From Bacteroidota bacterium (GTDB taxonomy: Bacteria; Bacteroidota; Bacteroidia; Chitinophagales; Chitinophagaceae), in NCBI GenBank assembly GCA_947452555.1, contig CANGDH010000003.1:186001-250000 (forward strand): a DNA stretch of 64,000 bases, written 5' to 3'. The translations under genes and the position numbers were made by a program. The notes beneath the pieces were generated by a model, which was not told the DNA's origin, searched no databases, and worked only from the letters and a program-made list of their open reading frames with translations. Positions 52,692 through 62,300 of this stretch are shown here, piece by piece; position 1 is the first letter of the stretch; each line of letters starts with the position of its first letter.

Positions 52692-53325
52692 AATTAATAT
52701 AATCTTTCGCATAGTGAATTACGTTTCCGAATGCTTCAAATTCGGCTTGCTCGTGTTCCCCTAATATCACGATTGCTTTCATACCTGCATTTAATGCACA
52801 TTCTACCCCTTTTGGTGTATCCTCAAAAACAAGGCATGCTTCGGGTATTGAATTTAAGAGCGCTGCACATTTTAAAAATGTTTCAGGGTGTGGTTTACTA
52901 TGGCTAACATCATTCGCGCTTACAATAGTTGATATATAATCACCCGCAATCGTGTTGTTTAAGACAAACTCAATATTTTCAGTAATGGCAGCCGAACCAA
53001 TAGCCATTTTAATATTTTTCTCACTTGTAATTTGCAAGAAATGTTCTAATCCTGATATTAGTTTCAAGTAGGGCTTGAATTCTATTCTATATAATGCTTC
53101 TTTTTCGTTTCCGATTTCAATACGTTCTTCCAAGCTGAATCTACCAGGGAAAACGCGTTCTAATAATTCGTCATTTTTTCCATAACACTGGTGCTTCATT
53201 TCTTCCAAAGTCAAATTGCCACCTAGTGCAATGATTTGATTATGCCATGCTTGTATATGATAAGGCATGTCATTCACCATTGTTCCATTTAAATCAAAAA
53301 TAAAAGATTTGAATTTTGTAAACAT
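52675..53325 (-). CDS. HAD family hydrolase, beta-phosphoglucomutase-like
   Basis: The 216-residue protein has the HAD fold with a helical cap. Motif I is FDLNGTM with nucleophile Asp11, but the usual second Asp (acid/base) is Asn13. Motif II is near MAIGSAA, motif III is the Lys in HSKPHPETF near residue 140, and motif IV is VFEDTPKGVECALNAG. Sequence and cap position match the beta-phosphoglucomutase/phosphatase group, which acts on small sugar phosphates. The Asn weakens a mutase call and favours an altered or slower phosphatase. It lies 36 bases downstream of the LacI gene on the same strand, which suggests a sugar-related role. Confidence 0.8.
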   Translation of the reverse strand: MFTKFKSFIFDLNGTMVNDMPYHIQAWHNQIIALGGNLTLEEMKHQCYGKNDELLERVFPGRFSLEERIEIGNEKEALYRIEFKPYLKLISGLEHFLQITSEKNIKMAIGSAAITENIEFVLNNTIAGDYISTIVSANDVSHSKPHPETFLKCAALLNSIPEACLVFEDTPKGVECALNAGMKAIVILGEHEQAEFEAFGNVIHYAKDYINFTAFL

Positions 53326-53361
53326 ATAGAAAAAGTAAAAATTTTAATAATTGTATTGGAT

Positions 53362-54354
53362 TTACATGGAACCGCCAGCAACATACTTTGCTTCGACAGT
53401 TAATTCCGTCAAGGTCTTTCCTCCTTTTAAATTAGCCATCATTTGCACGAATGCTAATTTACCTAATTCATAACCACTAGTTTCAACATAGCAAATATGA
53501 GGATGGTATAAGTTTGGAATAAAGCCGTTACTAATACTTATAATGCCAACTTGTTTAGGAACTTTGATTTCAAGTGCTTGAACTGCTTTCATTACGCCAA
53601 TTAAGATTTCGTCAGTCATAGCAAATACAGTATCAAATTTTTGTACTTTTGCATATTGCTTCCTAAATATTTCTTCTGCTTCATTGGTGCTTTTAGCATC
53701 TACATAAGTAATATGTACTTTAGGTGCGTAATTTTCCATAAAGGATTGGAATGCAGCTTTTCTTTTTTGACTTATAGACAATCCTGGGTCACCAAAAATG
53801 GCAAGCACTTTCTTTGAATTTCTTTTAATGATACATTCTGCTGCTATTGTTGCGCAACGTTCGTCAGCCATGCGGACTTTAGTAAAACGATTGTCTTTAG
53901 GTACTATATCAAAAAAGACAACAGGAATTTCTTTTTCAGTCATTCTATGATAGGTCTCTAGATTCTCTGCTTGTGCTGACAAACAAGCAAATACTCCAGA
54001 TACCCTGTTTTGTCTAAATATTTTCAAGTTGTCCAATTCGTTCTCTAGTTTATTACTTGATTGCAAAATCATTAGAGCGTATCCATTTTTTCTACTTTCC
54101 TCTTCCACCGCAGCAATAAAACTATCATAAAATAAATTTGAAATAGCAGGCACTATCACTCCAAATATCTTACTACTCTGTGTTCTTAGTTGAATAGCAT
54201 ATGCATTTGGCTCATAGTCCATACTATGCGCAAGTGCATTTACTTTTGCTTTAGTAGCTGCAGAAATATCTGGATGGTCTTTCAGGGCTCTTGATACCGT
54301 CGAGATACTTATTTGTAATTGTTGAGCAAGCAGCTTTAATGTAGTATTGGTCAT
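53362..54354 (-). CDS. LacI family transcriptional regulator
   Basis: This 330-residue repressor-type protein has an N-terminal helix-turn-helix (TLKLLAQQLQISISTVSRAL, residues about 4-24) with hinge helix, then a periplasmic-binding-like sensor domain (IFGVIVPAISNLFYDSFIAA onwards). Ligands in the family are sugars or sugar phosphates. The frame is open 49 codons further upstream, but the ATG at 54352-54354 places the HTH at the normal N-terminus. It is divergent from susC with a 301-base intergenic region holding two CG-centred palindromes. It probably controls itself, the HAD gene and the SusCD locus, by inference from position. Confidence 0.92.
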   Translation of the reverse strand: MTNTTLKLLAQQLQISISTVSRALKDHPDISAATKAKVNALAHSMDYEPNAYAIQLRTQSSKIFGVIVPAISNLFYDSFIAAVEEESRKNGYALMILQSSNKLENELDNLKIFRQNRVSGVFACLSAQAENLETYHRMTEKEIPVVFFDIVPKDNRFTKVRMADERCATIAAECIIKRNSKKVLAIFGDPGLSISQKRKAAFQSFMENYAPKVHITYVDAKSTNEAEEIFRKQYAKVQKFDTVFAMTDEILIGVMKAVQALEIKVPKQVGIISISNGFIPNLYHPHICYVETSGYELGKLAFVQMMANLKGGKTLTELTVEAKYVAGGSM

Positions 54355-54378
54355 TAGGCTTTTGTTTGTAATGTTAAA

Positions 54379-54388
54379 TTTACGTAAA
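54379..54388 (-). promoter_or_regulatory. Candidate LacI-family operator, proximal copy
   Basis: TTTACGTAAA is a perfect 10-bp palindrome with a central CG, 25 bases upstream of the lacI ATG. LacI-family operators commonly have a central CG. It would fall in the lacI leader, just after the predicted transcription start. Confidence 0.45.
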
Positions 54389-54408
54389 CTTTTCCACAAA
54401 TATTTTCG

Positions 54409-54418
54409 CAAACGTTTG
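54409..54418 (-). promoter_or_regulatory. Candidate LacI-family operator, distal copy
   Basis: CAAACGTTTG is a perfect 10-bp palindrome very close to the A-A-A-C-G-T-T-T core of CcpA/GalR/PurR-type sites. Its centre is exactly 30 bp from the other palindrome, about three helical turns. It overlaps the spacer region of the putative lacI promoter. Confidence 0.55.
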
Positions 54419-54595
54419 ATATTGTTAAAGGCTAATTGACAAATGGATATATTTTGAATAAATTTTACAAGTGGTTGATTTACTAATAGTATTGATATCA
54501 CTCATTTATATTGAATTACAACCTTTAGAAATCCTTAAAAAACTAACAAATAGAAGCTTTTGGTAGTAAAAAGTTAAAAATAAATTAACAATAAA

Positions 54596-54629
54596 TTGTG
54601 TGAATATCAATTTTGTGTATTTTGTACAC
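54596..54629 (+). promoter_or_regulatory. susC promoter with overlapping inverted repeat
   Basis: TTG at 54596-54598 and TATTTTG at 54618-54624 are 19 bases apart, the same arrangement as before exbB. GTGTA (54615-54619) and TACAC (54625-54629) flank the -7 box as a 5-bp inverted repeat and could bind a regulator. The predicted start leaves a leader of about 26 bases before the ATG at 54656. Confidence 0.5.
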
Positions 54630-54655
54630 GCTTAATAACCAAAAACTGCCAATTT

Positions 54656-57600
54656 ATGAATTTCAAAATTGTTAAGTCCACTTTTGTTGGACTGTTTCTT
54701 GGCTTGATTGCTTTAAATGCACAAGCGCAGAACAAAACAGTTACAGGTAAGGTATTAGATGCGAAAGACGGTTCTCCAATTGCTTCAGCTTCTGTTGTTG
54801 CTAAAGGAACTGGTTCAGGTGCAAAAACTGCAGCTGACGGAACTTTTGCTATCACTATCCCTTCTTCTGTAGCAAAATTAGTTGTTACTTCTGTAGGATA
54901 CTCTTCTAAAGAAGTGGACGCGAACGGATCTGTTACAGTATCATTAAACCAAACTAGCAATCAATTGAATGAGGTTGTAGTAGTAGGTTACGGTACTCGT
55001 AAAGTAAAAGATGCGACTGGTTCAGTTGTTTCATTGGGTGAGAAATCTTTTAACAAAGGTGTGATCGCTTCTCCTGAACAATTGTTACAAGGTCGTACTG
55101 CTGGTGTTAACGTTACAAACAACTCTGGCGAGCCAGGTGGTGCAATTAACGTAACTATCAGAGGTACTTCATCTGTACGTAGCAACAACAACCCATTATA
55201 TGTGGTTGATGGTGTTCCATTGTACGGTGGTGGTACTGTAGGTAATGACAACTTATTCGGTTCTTCAACTGCAAGAAACCCATTGTCATTTATCAACCCT
55301 AACGATATTGAGAACATCTCTATCTTAAAGGATGCGTCTTCTGCAGCTATCTATGGTGCAAGAGGTGCTAACGGTGTTGTATTAATTACAACTAAGTCTG
55401 GTAAAGGTAAGCCTAGCTTAACTTTCAATACAACTACAAGTGTTTCTACAACTGCCAACAGATACGACTTAGCGAATGCGCAAGAGTTCATGTATGGTAT
55501 CAAAAAGACATTACAAGATGCTGGCATTGATGCTAGCGCTGTAGGTCAAAAAGACCAAGGATATAGCACTAACTGGCAAGATCAAATCTTCCAAACAGCT
55601 GTATCTCAAGGTTACAATATTGGTTGGGGATATTCTAACACAAAATCTTCTTTAAAATTAAACGGTTCTTATGATGACCAACAAGGTATCATTAAAACTC
55701 AAGGTTTAAAAAGAATGACTTTTGGTTTGAAATATTCTAATCAATTGACTTCTCGTTTAAAATTAGACGTTACTTTAAATCAGTCTCAAGTTAAAAACAA
55801 CTACGCGCAGGTTTCTAACAACGCTGGTTACGAAGGTTCTTTAATTGGTGCTGCAATTTCTTACAATCCTACTGCTCCTGTGTACAAAAATGGTACATGG
55901 TATGACGGTAATGACGGTAACAGAAACCCAGTTGCAATTTTAGAAGGTTTCAAAGACAACGATACTTATAACAAAATGTTATCTAACATTTCAGTTTCTT
56001 ACAAATTGACTGACAACTTAACTTACAAGTTAATTTACGGTCATGAGCAATCTTCTACAGATCGTTTAACTTTTGCTGACCCTAGATTAAGTGATCAAGG
56101 TTTCAAAGGCAACGTTTCTATTAGAGGTGTTGAGTATCAAAATACACAAATCAATAATCATGGAAGAGCAGTAAGACAATGGAATGATGTTAATTCTGAT
56201 TTGATTGAACATACTTTGAATTTCGACAAGACTTTCAAAAATGGTAATACTTTACAAGCATTAGCTGCGTTCTCTTATCAAAAAACAACTAACTATTATA
56301 GAGGTCAACAAAAATGGGGTGCTGCTGGTACTTCAGTAATGTCAACTGATTATAATTCTTATGTTGGTGGAAACACTCCAGTTTATGGAGATAGCGTTCA
56401 AACTGAATTACAATCTTATTTTACTCGTTTGAACTATACAATGAAAGACAAATACATCATTTCTGCATTAGCTAGAATTGATGGTTCTTCTAAATTTAGT
56501 TCTGGAAATAAATATGGTACATTCCCTGCATTTGGTTTCAAATGGAGAATATTAGAAGAAAAATTTGCTCAAAATACTTTGGGTAAAATCTTCTCTAATT
56601 TTGATGCAAGAGTTAACTATGGTATCACAGGTAACCAAGAGTTCCCTGCTTATGCTTCTTTAGCTTTACAACAATACCAATTTAGTGGAAGTAATAATAT
56701 CATCACTAACTCTAACCCTAACTTGAAATGGGAGCAAACAACAACTGCAGGTGCAGGAATTGATTTCACTATGTTCAATGGTAGATTAAACGGTAGTGTT
56801 GATTATTTTGACAAACAAACTAAAGATTTATTATTCTTGATAAGCTATCCTCAACCAGCAGCATCTGCTGACCGTTGGGTAAACTTACCAGGTAAAGTAA
56901 AAAATACTGGTTGGGAATTTAGCGTAGATTATCAATTAGTTCGTCCAACAAATAAAGGTGCTTTTGGATGGGATGTTGCTTACAACATGTCTTTCTTAAA
57001 GAACACAGTTGAAGGATTTGGTTCTACTGTAGTTAATACAGGTGAGGTTTCTGGTCAAGGTTTGTCTGGTGCTTATGCTCAAACAATCAGAGACGGAAGT
57101 CCTTTATTCACTTTTGTAATGCCTACTTTCTTAAGATTTGATGCTTATGGAAATGGTGTTTATGCAAATGGTGCTAAAGATCAATTACAAGGAAGTGCTT
57201 TACCTACATTCAATGCAGGTTTAACAAACAGCTTCTCTTATAAGAAATTAACTGCTAGCGTTTTCTTTAACGCAGTAACTGGTTTCTACTTATATAACAA
57301 CACAGCAAACGCATTATTATTAAAAGGAAGTTTAAAAACTGCGCATAACGTAACTAGAGACGTTGTAAACAGTATTGAAAACTCAATCAACCCAGGTAAC
57401 GTTTCAACTCGTTTCTTAGAAAAAGGTGATTATATCCGTTTAGCAAATGCTAGCGTAAGTTATGCAGTCGATGTTAAGAAAGGTTCTTTCATTAAAGGAT
57501 TGAACTTGACATTGTCTGGCCAAAACTTAGCATTGTTCACTAAATATTCTGGTTTAGACCCAGAGGTGAACGTTGATAAATCTAGAAATGGTGTTCCTTC

Positions 57601-57670
57601 AAGAGGATTTGATTACACATCAACTCCAAAGTCTAGAACAATCACTTTTGGTATCAACGCTCGTTTTTAA
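54656..57670 (+). CDS. susC: SusC/RagA family TonB-dependent outer-membrane transporter
   Basis: The 1004-residue precursor has a signal peptide ending LNAQAQ. A CarboxypepD_reg-like domain follows (about 25-100: TVTGKVLDAKDGSPIASASV), then a TonB-box-like stretch with LNEVVVVGYG. The plug domain carries the SusC signatures NPLYVVDGVPLYGGG and ISILKDASSAAIYGARGANG. A 22-stranded barrel ends in ITFGINARF, the aromatic end needed for outer-membrane insertion. SusC with the SusD lid imports oligomeric nutrients using TonB energy. An upstream in-frame ATG-like start (54596) has no signal peptide and lies on the promoter. susD follows 20 bases later. AAC, ATC and GGT codons look enriched over the FG-GAP genes. 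Confidence 0.95.
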   Translation: MNFKIVKSTFVGLFLGLIALNAQAQNKTVTGKVLDAKDGSPIASASVVAKGTGSGAKTAADGTFAITIPSSVAKLVVTSVGYSSKEVDANGSVTVSLNQTSNQLNEVVVVGYGTRKVKDATGSVVSLGEKSFNKGVIASPEQLLQGRTAGVNVTNNSGEPGGAINVTIRGTSSVRSNNNPLYVVDGVPLYGGGTVGNDNLFGSSTARNPLSFINPNDIENISILKDASSAAIYGARGANGVVLITTKSGKGKPSLTFNTTTSVSTTANRYDLANAQEFMYGIKKTLQDAGIDASAVGQKDQGYSTNWQDQIFQTAVSQGYNIGWGYSNTKSSLKLNGSYDDQQGIIKTQGLKRMTFGLKYSNQLTSRLKLDVTLNQSQVKNNYAQVSNNAGYEGSLIGAAISYNPTAPVYKNGTWYDGNDGNRNPVAILEGFKDNDTYNKMLSNISVSYKLTDNLTYKLIYGHEQSSTDRLTFADPRLSDQGFKGNVSIRGVEYQNTQINNHGRAVRQWNDVNSDLIEHTLNFDKTFKNGNTLQALAAFSYQKTTNYYRGQQKWGAAGTSVMSTDYNSYVGGNTPVYGDSVQTELQSYFTRLNYTMKDKYIISALARIDGSSKFSSGNKYGTFPAFGFKWRILEEKFAQNTLGKIFSNFDARVNYGITGNQEFPAYASLALQQYQFSGSNNIITNSNPNLKWEQTTTAGAGIDFTMFNGRLNGSVDYFDKQTKDLLFLISYPQPAASADRWVNLPGKVKNTGWEFSVDYQLVRPTNKGAFGWDVAYNMSFLKNTVEGFGSTVVNTGEVSGQGLSGAYAQTIRDGSPLFTFVMPTFLRFDAYGNGVYANGAKDQLQGSALPTFNAGLTNSFSYKKLTASVFFNAVTGFYLYNNTANALLLKGSLKTAHNVTRDVVNSIENSINPGNVSTRFLEKGDYIRLANASVSYAVDVKKGSFIKGLNLTLSGQNLALFTKYSGLDPEVNVDKSRNGVPSRGFDYTSTPKSRTITFGINARF

Positions 57671-57690
57671 TTTCTTAAATAATTATACAA

Positions 57691-59274
57691 ATGAAAAATA
57701 ATTTTATCAAACAAACAGCCATCTACGCTACTGCTATCGCAGTTACTGTAGGAGCGGTATCTTGTTCTAAATTAGACGAGAAGGTGTTTGGTTCTAAATC
57801 TGTTGTTGCTGCAACGGGTGGTACTTCTAGCGCTGATTTAGCATCAGTTTATGAAGCTACAAACACTTTAGTAGGACAAGGAAACTGGTATGCTTTCCAA
57901 GAGCATTCTACTGACGAATTACTAGGACCAACCCGTGGTACTGACTGGGATGATTTCGGTACTTGGAGAAAAATTCACTTACATGCTTGGGATGGTGCAC
58001 ACAACCAATTATATGATACTTGGAATGGTATCAACTCAGGTTTATTCAAAGCTACCTTAGTAGCTGAAAAAGGTGCTGGTGCGGAAAAAGCACAAGCACA
58101 GTTCTTGAGAGCTTTCTTAGCGACTCAAGTAATGGACTTGTTCGGTCAAGTTCCTTACCGTTCTGCAACTGACGGACCAGATGTTATTCCTGCTGTTAAA
58201 ACAAGATCTGAAGCTTTTGATTGGATTATGACAGACCTAGATGCTGCTATTGCTGCTTTACCTGCTTATGCAGCTAAAGGCGACAACAGATATGCAACTA
58301 AAGAAGCTGCTAAATTCTTAAAAGCTAGATTGTTATTAAACAAAGCGGTGTATAAGCAAGATCCAAAAAATCCTACAGGATTTACAACTTCAAGCTTTGC
58401 TGCTGCTGACATGAATGCTGCAATTGCCTTAGTAGACGATATCACAAATTCAGGTAAATTCTCTTTATCTGCTAACTATTGGGATAACTTCAAATGGGAC
58501 AATAACACTGCATCTAGTGAGTTAATCTTCACAAGAGGTGGTGCAGACGCAAAACAATTAGGTAGTACTATTAACGTAAATTTTGCTACAGGTATGGGAA
58601 CGCACTACAACCAAACATTCTCTGGTTGGAATGGTTTCACTACTACATCTGATTTCTACAATTCATTTGACGAAACAGATAAAAGAAGACAATCAGACGT
58701 TGCTGGATATACTGAATTAACTGGATTTAATGCTGGTTTCTTAGCTGGTCAACAATATAAATATGTTGCTGGTAAGAAAGTAAAAGTATTAGATCGTGCA
58801 GGTTCTGATTTAGTGTTTACTCCTGACGTAAGTTTATTCTTCTCTACTGAAGCAAAAGGTATCAGAACAATGAAATATCCAATGCTTTACAAAGCGTCTG
58901 ATAATTCATTCACTGGTACAAACGACTTCGTATTCTTCCGTTACGCAGACGCTTTATTAATGAAAGCGGAAGCAATCTTAAGAGGTGGTACTGCAACTAA
59001 AGGAGAGACTGCAAAGTCTATCGTTAGTGCTTTAAGAGTTAGATCTGGTTTAACAGCATTAACTGCTGAGCCTGCTTTAGCTGACATCTTAGCTGAAAGA
59101 GGACGCGAATTATACTTAGAGGCTGTTAGAAGAGACGACTTAATCCGTTTCGGTAAATTCAACGACGCAGTTGTTGAAAGAGCTACAAAATCTGACGCTT
59201 CAAGAGTGGTACTTCCAATTCCTAACCAAGCGGTTTCTTCAAATCCTAATTTGAAGCAGAACTTTGGTTACTAA
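57691..59274 (+). CDS. susD: SusD/RagB family nutrient-binding lipoprotein
   Basis: The 527-residue lipoprotein has a signal ending GAVSC, with lipidated Cys near residue 26, then KLDEKVFGSKS. SusD features include the helical TPR scaffold (AQAQFLRAFLATQVMDLFGQVPY), DWIMTDLDAAIAALP, a C-terminal YADALLMKAEAILRGG, and LAERGRELYLEAVRRDDLIRFGKF, a signature of the RagB/SusD C-terminal domain. It forms the surface lid over SusC and binds the substrate, which cannot be told from sequence. It is followed by a strong terminator. Confidence 0.95.
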   Translation: MKNNFIKQTAIYATAIAVTVGAVSCSKLDEKVFGSKSVVAATGGTSSADLASVYEATNTLVGQGNWYAFQEHSTDELLGPTRGTDWDDFGTWRKIHLHAWDGAHNQLYDTWNGINSGLFKATLVAEKGAGAEKAQAQFLRAFLATQVMDLFGQVPYRSATDGPDVIPAVKTRSEAFDWIMTDLDAAIAALPAYAAKGDNRYATKEAAKFLKARLLLNKAVYKQDPKNPTGFTTSSFAAADMNAAIALVDDITNSGKFSLSANYWDNFKWDNNTASSELIFTRGGADAKQLGSTINVNFATGMGTHYNQTFSGWNGFTTTSDFYNSFDETDKRRQSDVAGYTELTGFNAGFLAGQQYKYVAGKKVKVLDRAGSDLVFTPDVSLFFSTEAKGIRTMKYPMLYKASDNSFTGTNDFVFFRYADALLMKAEAILRGGTATKGETAKSIVSALRVRSGLTALTAEPALADILAERGRELYLEAVRRDDLIRFGKFNDAVVERATKSDASRVVLPIPNQAVSSNPNLKQNFGY

Positions 59275-59300
59275 TTAAAATAGTTCAACTATTTATATAG

Positions 59301-59328
59301 GCCCCGCGAGTAATCGCGGGGCTTTTTT
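59301..59328 (+). terminator. Intrinsic terminator after susD
   Basis: A perfect nine-bp GC-rich stem (GCCCCGCGA against TCGCGGGGC) with loop GTAA is followed by six T residues. The FG-GAP genes downstream are therefore read by partial read-through or by their own promoter; a TAACTTTA box at 59330-59337 is a weak candidate. Confidence 0.9.
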
Positions 59329-59362
59329 GTAACTTTATCAATCCAAATCAAGGACAGATACA

Positions 59363-62300
59363 ATGAGAAAAACGAGTCTATATATACTGCTTGCTTTATT
59401 TACAATTTCATGTAAAACAAAATCAACTGATGCACTATTTGAAAAAATGGATCAAACAGGAATTGCTTTTACAAATAAAGTAACGGATGAAAAAGATAAT
59501 AATATTTTCAAGTACCGTAATTTTTATAACGGTGCAGGTGTTGGTATTGGAGATATTAACAATGACGGGTTAGCGGACGTTTTTTTTACGGCCAATCAAG
59601 GAGCGAATAAATTATATTTAAATAAAGGTGATTTTAAATTTGACGACATTTCTGCAAAAGCAAGATTTGGAGAAAAAAAACAATGGAGTACAGGGGTTAC
59701 AATGGTTGACATTAACCATGACGGATGGCTAGACATCTATGTTTGTAATGCAGGGAATATGATGCATCAAGAACTTAGAAAAAATCAGTTATTCATAAAT
59801 AATCATGATTTAACTTTTACGGAAAGTGCTGCGGCATATGGGCTAGACAATGACGGATATACTACACATGCTTCTTTCTTTGATTATGATATGGACGGAG
59901 ACTTAGATTGTTTCATGGTAAACAATAGCCCGATACCTGTGAATACCTTGAACTATGGAAATGCAAGAGATATAAGAGCCGAAAATTCGAATGTTGCGGA
60001 CTTCTTAAAAGGGGGTGGTGATCATTTGTTTCAAAACAATAATGGAAAATTCATCGAAGTCTCTGCGAAAGCTGGAATACATGGCTCCTTAATTAGCTTT
60101 GGACTTGGCGTAACTATTGGAGACGTGAATGGCGATGGATGGCCAGACGTTTATGTATCCAATGATTTTTTCGAACGCGACTATTTATATATCAATCAAA
60201 AAGACGGAACATTTAAAGATGATTTAGAAAAGTATATGGAGCATAATAGTATTGCATCCATGGGAACGGATATGGCAGATATCAATAATGACGGCTATCC
60301 TGATATTTTCACTACCGAAATGTTACCCGACAACGACTTTCGATTAAAAACAACTACCTCCTTTGATAATATTGATATTTACAGACTAAAGGTGAATTCA
60401 GGATTTTATCATCAGTTCATGCATAACTCTTTGCAGTTAAATAATAAGAATGGCAAGTACAAGGAAATAGCGCATATAGCAGGCGTAGAAGCGAGCGATT
60501 GGAGCTGGGGTGAAATGATGTTCGACGCCGACAATGACGGCTTAAATGATATCTATGTGAGTAATGGCATCTATCGTGATTTAACCAATCAAGACTTTAT
60601 TGACTTCTTTGCTAATACCATGATTCAGAAAATGGTTTTAACTGGAAAGAAGGATGAAATAGGTTCTATTATAGACAAAATGAGCTCACAACCTATTACC
60701 AATAAAATGTATCACAATAATGGAAATCTCACTTTTAAAGAATCGGCAAAGGATTGGGGTTTAGATTTTCCAAGTTTTTCAAATGGTGCAGCATATGGTG
60801 ACTTAGACAATGACGGAGATTTGGATATGATTGTTAACAACAACAACATGCCAAGCTTTGTTTTTAAAAACAAAAGTAGAGAGGTAAACAAAAATCATTT
60901 TGTAGGAATAAAACTTAAAGGGGCTAAAGAAAATACAAATGCCGTTGGAGCTAAAATTAATTTATTTGTAAAGGGTCAAATTTTGACTAAGGAATTAATC
61001 CCTGCAAGAGGGTTTCAGTCTTCGGTTGACTATAAACAAATTTTCGGACTAGGTAAAAATATTAAAATAGACTCTGCAAAAATTACCTGGCCTAATTTAA
61101 CAGTTTCCACTTTTCAAATTAATAAAATTGATACAGTTTATGTTTTTGATCAAAATACTACTGCTAGTTTGCCATTTATAAAATTGGATGAACAAACGAA
61201 ACCATTATTTGTAGAAACAGCTAGCCATTTTGAAAAACATGTAGAGGACGATCACGTAGATTTTTATGCGGAAAGAATTATTCCAAGAATGTTGTCTCAG
61301 GAAGGGCCTAAAGCTGCAACAGGTGACTTAAATGGTGACGGGCTTATTGATTTATTTATTGGAGGAACAAATGGAAAGGGAGGCAACATTTATTTGCAAA
61401 CAACTAATGGTGAGTATGTAAAAAAAACACAGGCTGCATTTGCTCCTAATAATTCCATGGAGGACGTGGCTGCAGTATTTTTTGACGCAGATGGGGACGG
61501 AGATTTGGACTTGTTAGTAGGAGCTGGAGGAAATAACAAACTAGGGCCAAGTGGAGAATTGAATCATAGATTATTTTTAAATGACGGTAAGGCTAATTTC
61601 GCAAAACAAGCAAACGACTTTCCTCAATTTAATTATAATACTGGAGTGATGGTGCCATTAGATTTTGATCAGGATGGCGATTTGGATGTTTTTGTAGGAG
61701 CAAGAAATACCCCATTAAAATATGGAGTAGCTGCAAGTAGTGCAATTTATGTAAATGATGGGAAGGGTCATTTCACAGACCAAACGGCTAGTCTTGCACC
61801 TGCATTTTTAAATATAGGAATGGTTACTAGCGCTGCTTGGAATTCAATAAATAGTAATTCACCAAGCCAATTAGTAATAGTGGGAGAGTATATGTATCCA
61901 ATGTTTTTTACTTATTCAAAAGGAAAATTCGAAGAGCAAAAAACTAATTTAAGTGAATTGTTTGGCTGGTGGCAAAATGTTCAAATAGTAGACCTAGACG
62001 GAGACGGAAGGAAAGATTTGATATTTGGTAATATGGGAGAGAACGGATACTTAAAGCCAACTTTGGAAAGTCCCGTTAAATTATGGATGAATGATTTTGA
62101 CGGAAATGAAAGTTTGGATAAAATTTTAACAAGAACAATAGACGGAAGAGACGTTCCCGTATTCTTGAAAGCAGAGATGCAGGAACAAGTTCCGCTAATT
62201 AAAAAAGAAAATTTAAATTACCAGGTGTACGCTAAAAAATCTTTTCAAGAATTGTTTAAACCAGAATTGATTGAGAAAGCGATTGTTAAAAAATATAATT

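Larger units (their letters stand above)
54355..54655 (+). other. lacI-susC divergent regulatory region
   Basis: This 301-base stretch has no gene. Its left third holds the lacI leader and two candidate operators. On the minus strand an AATATTTG box (54397-54404, seven of eight consensus bases) may be the lacI -7 element, lying between the two palindromes. The right end holds the susC promoter. The middle is AT-rich without an obvious signal. Confidence 0.6.

Noticed and set aside
54355..54501. 49-residue N-terminal extension of the LacI regulator
   Set aside because: It would put the helix-turn-helix far from the N-terminus and cover both candidate operators and the promoter.
54596..54655. 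20-residue N-terminal extension of SusC
   Set aside because: It lies on the promoter and would precede the signal peptide that begins at 54656.
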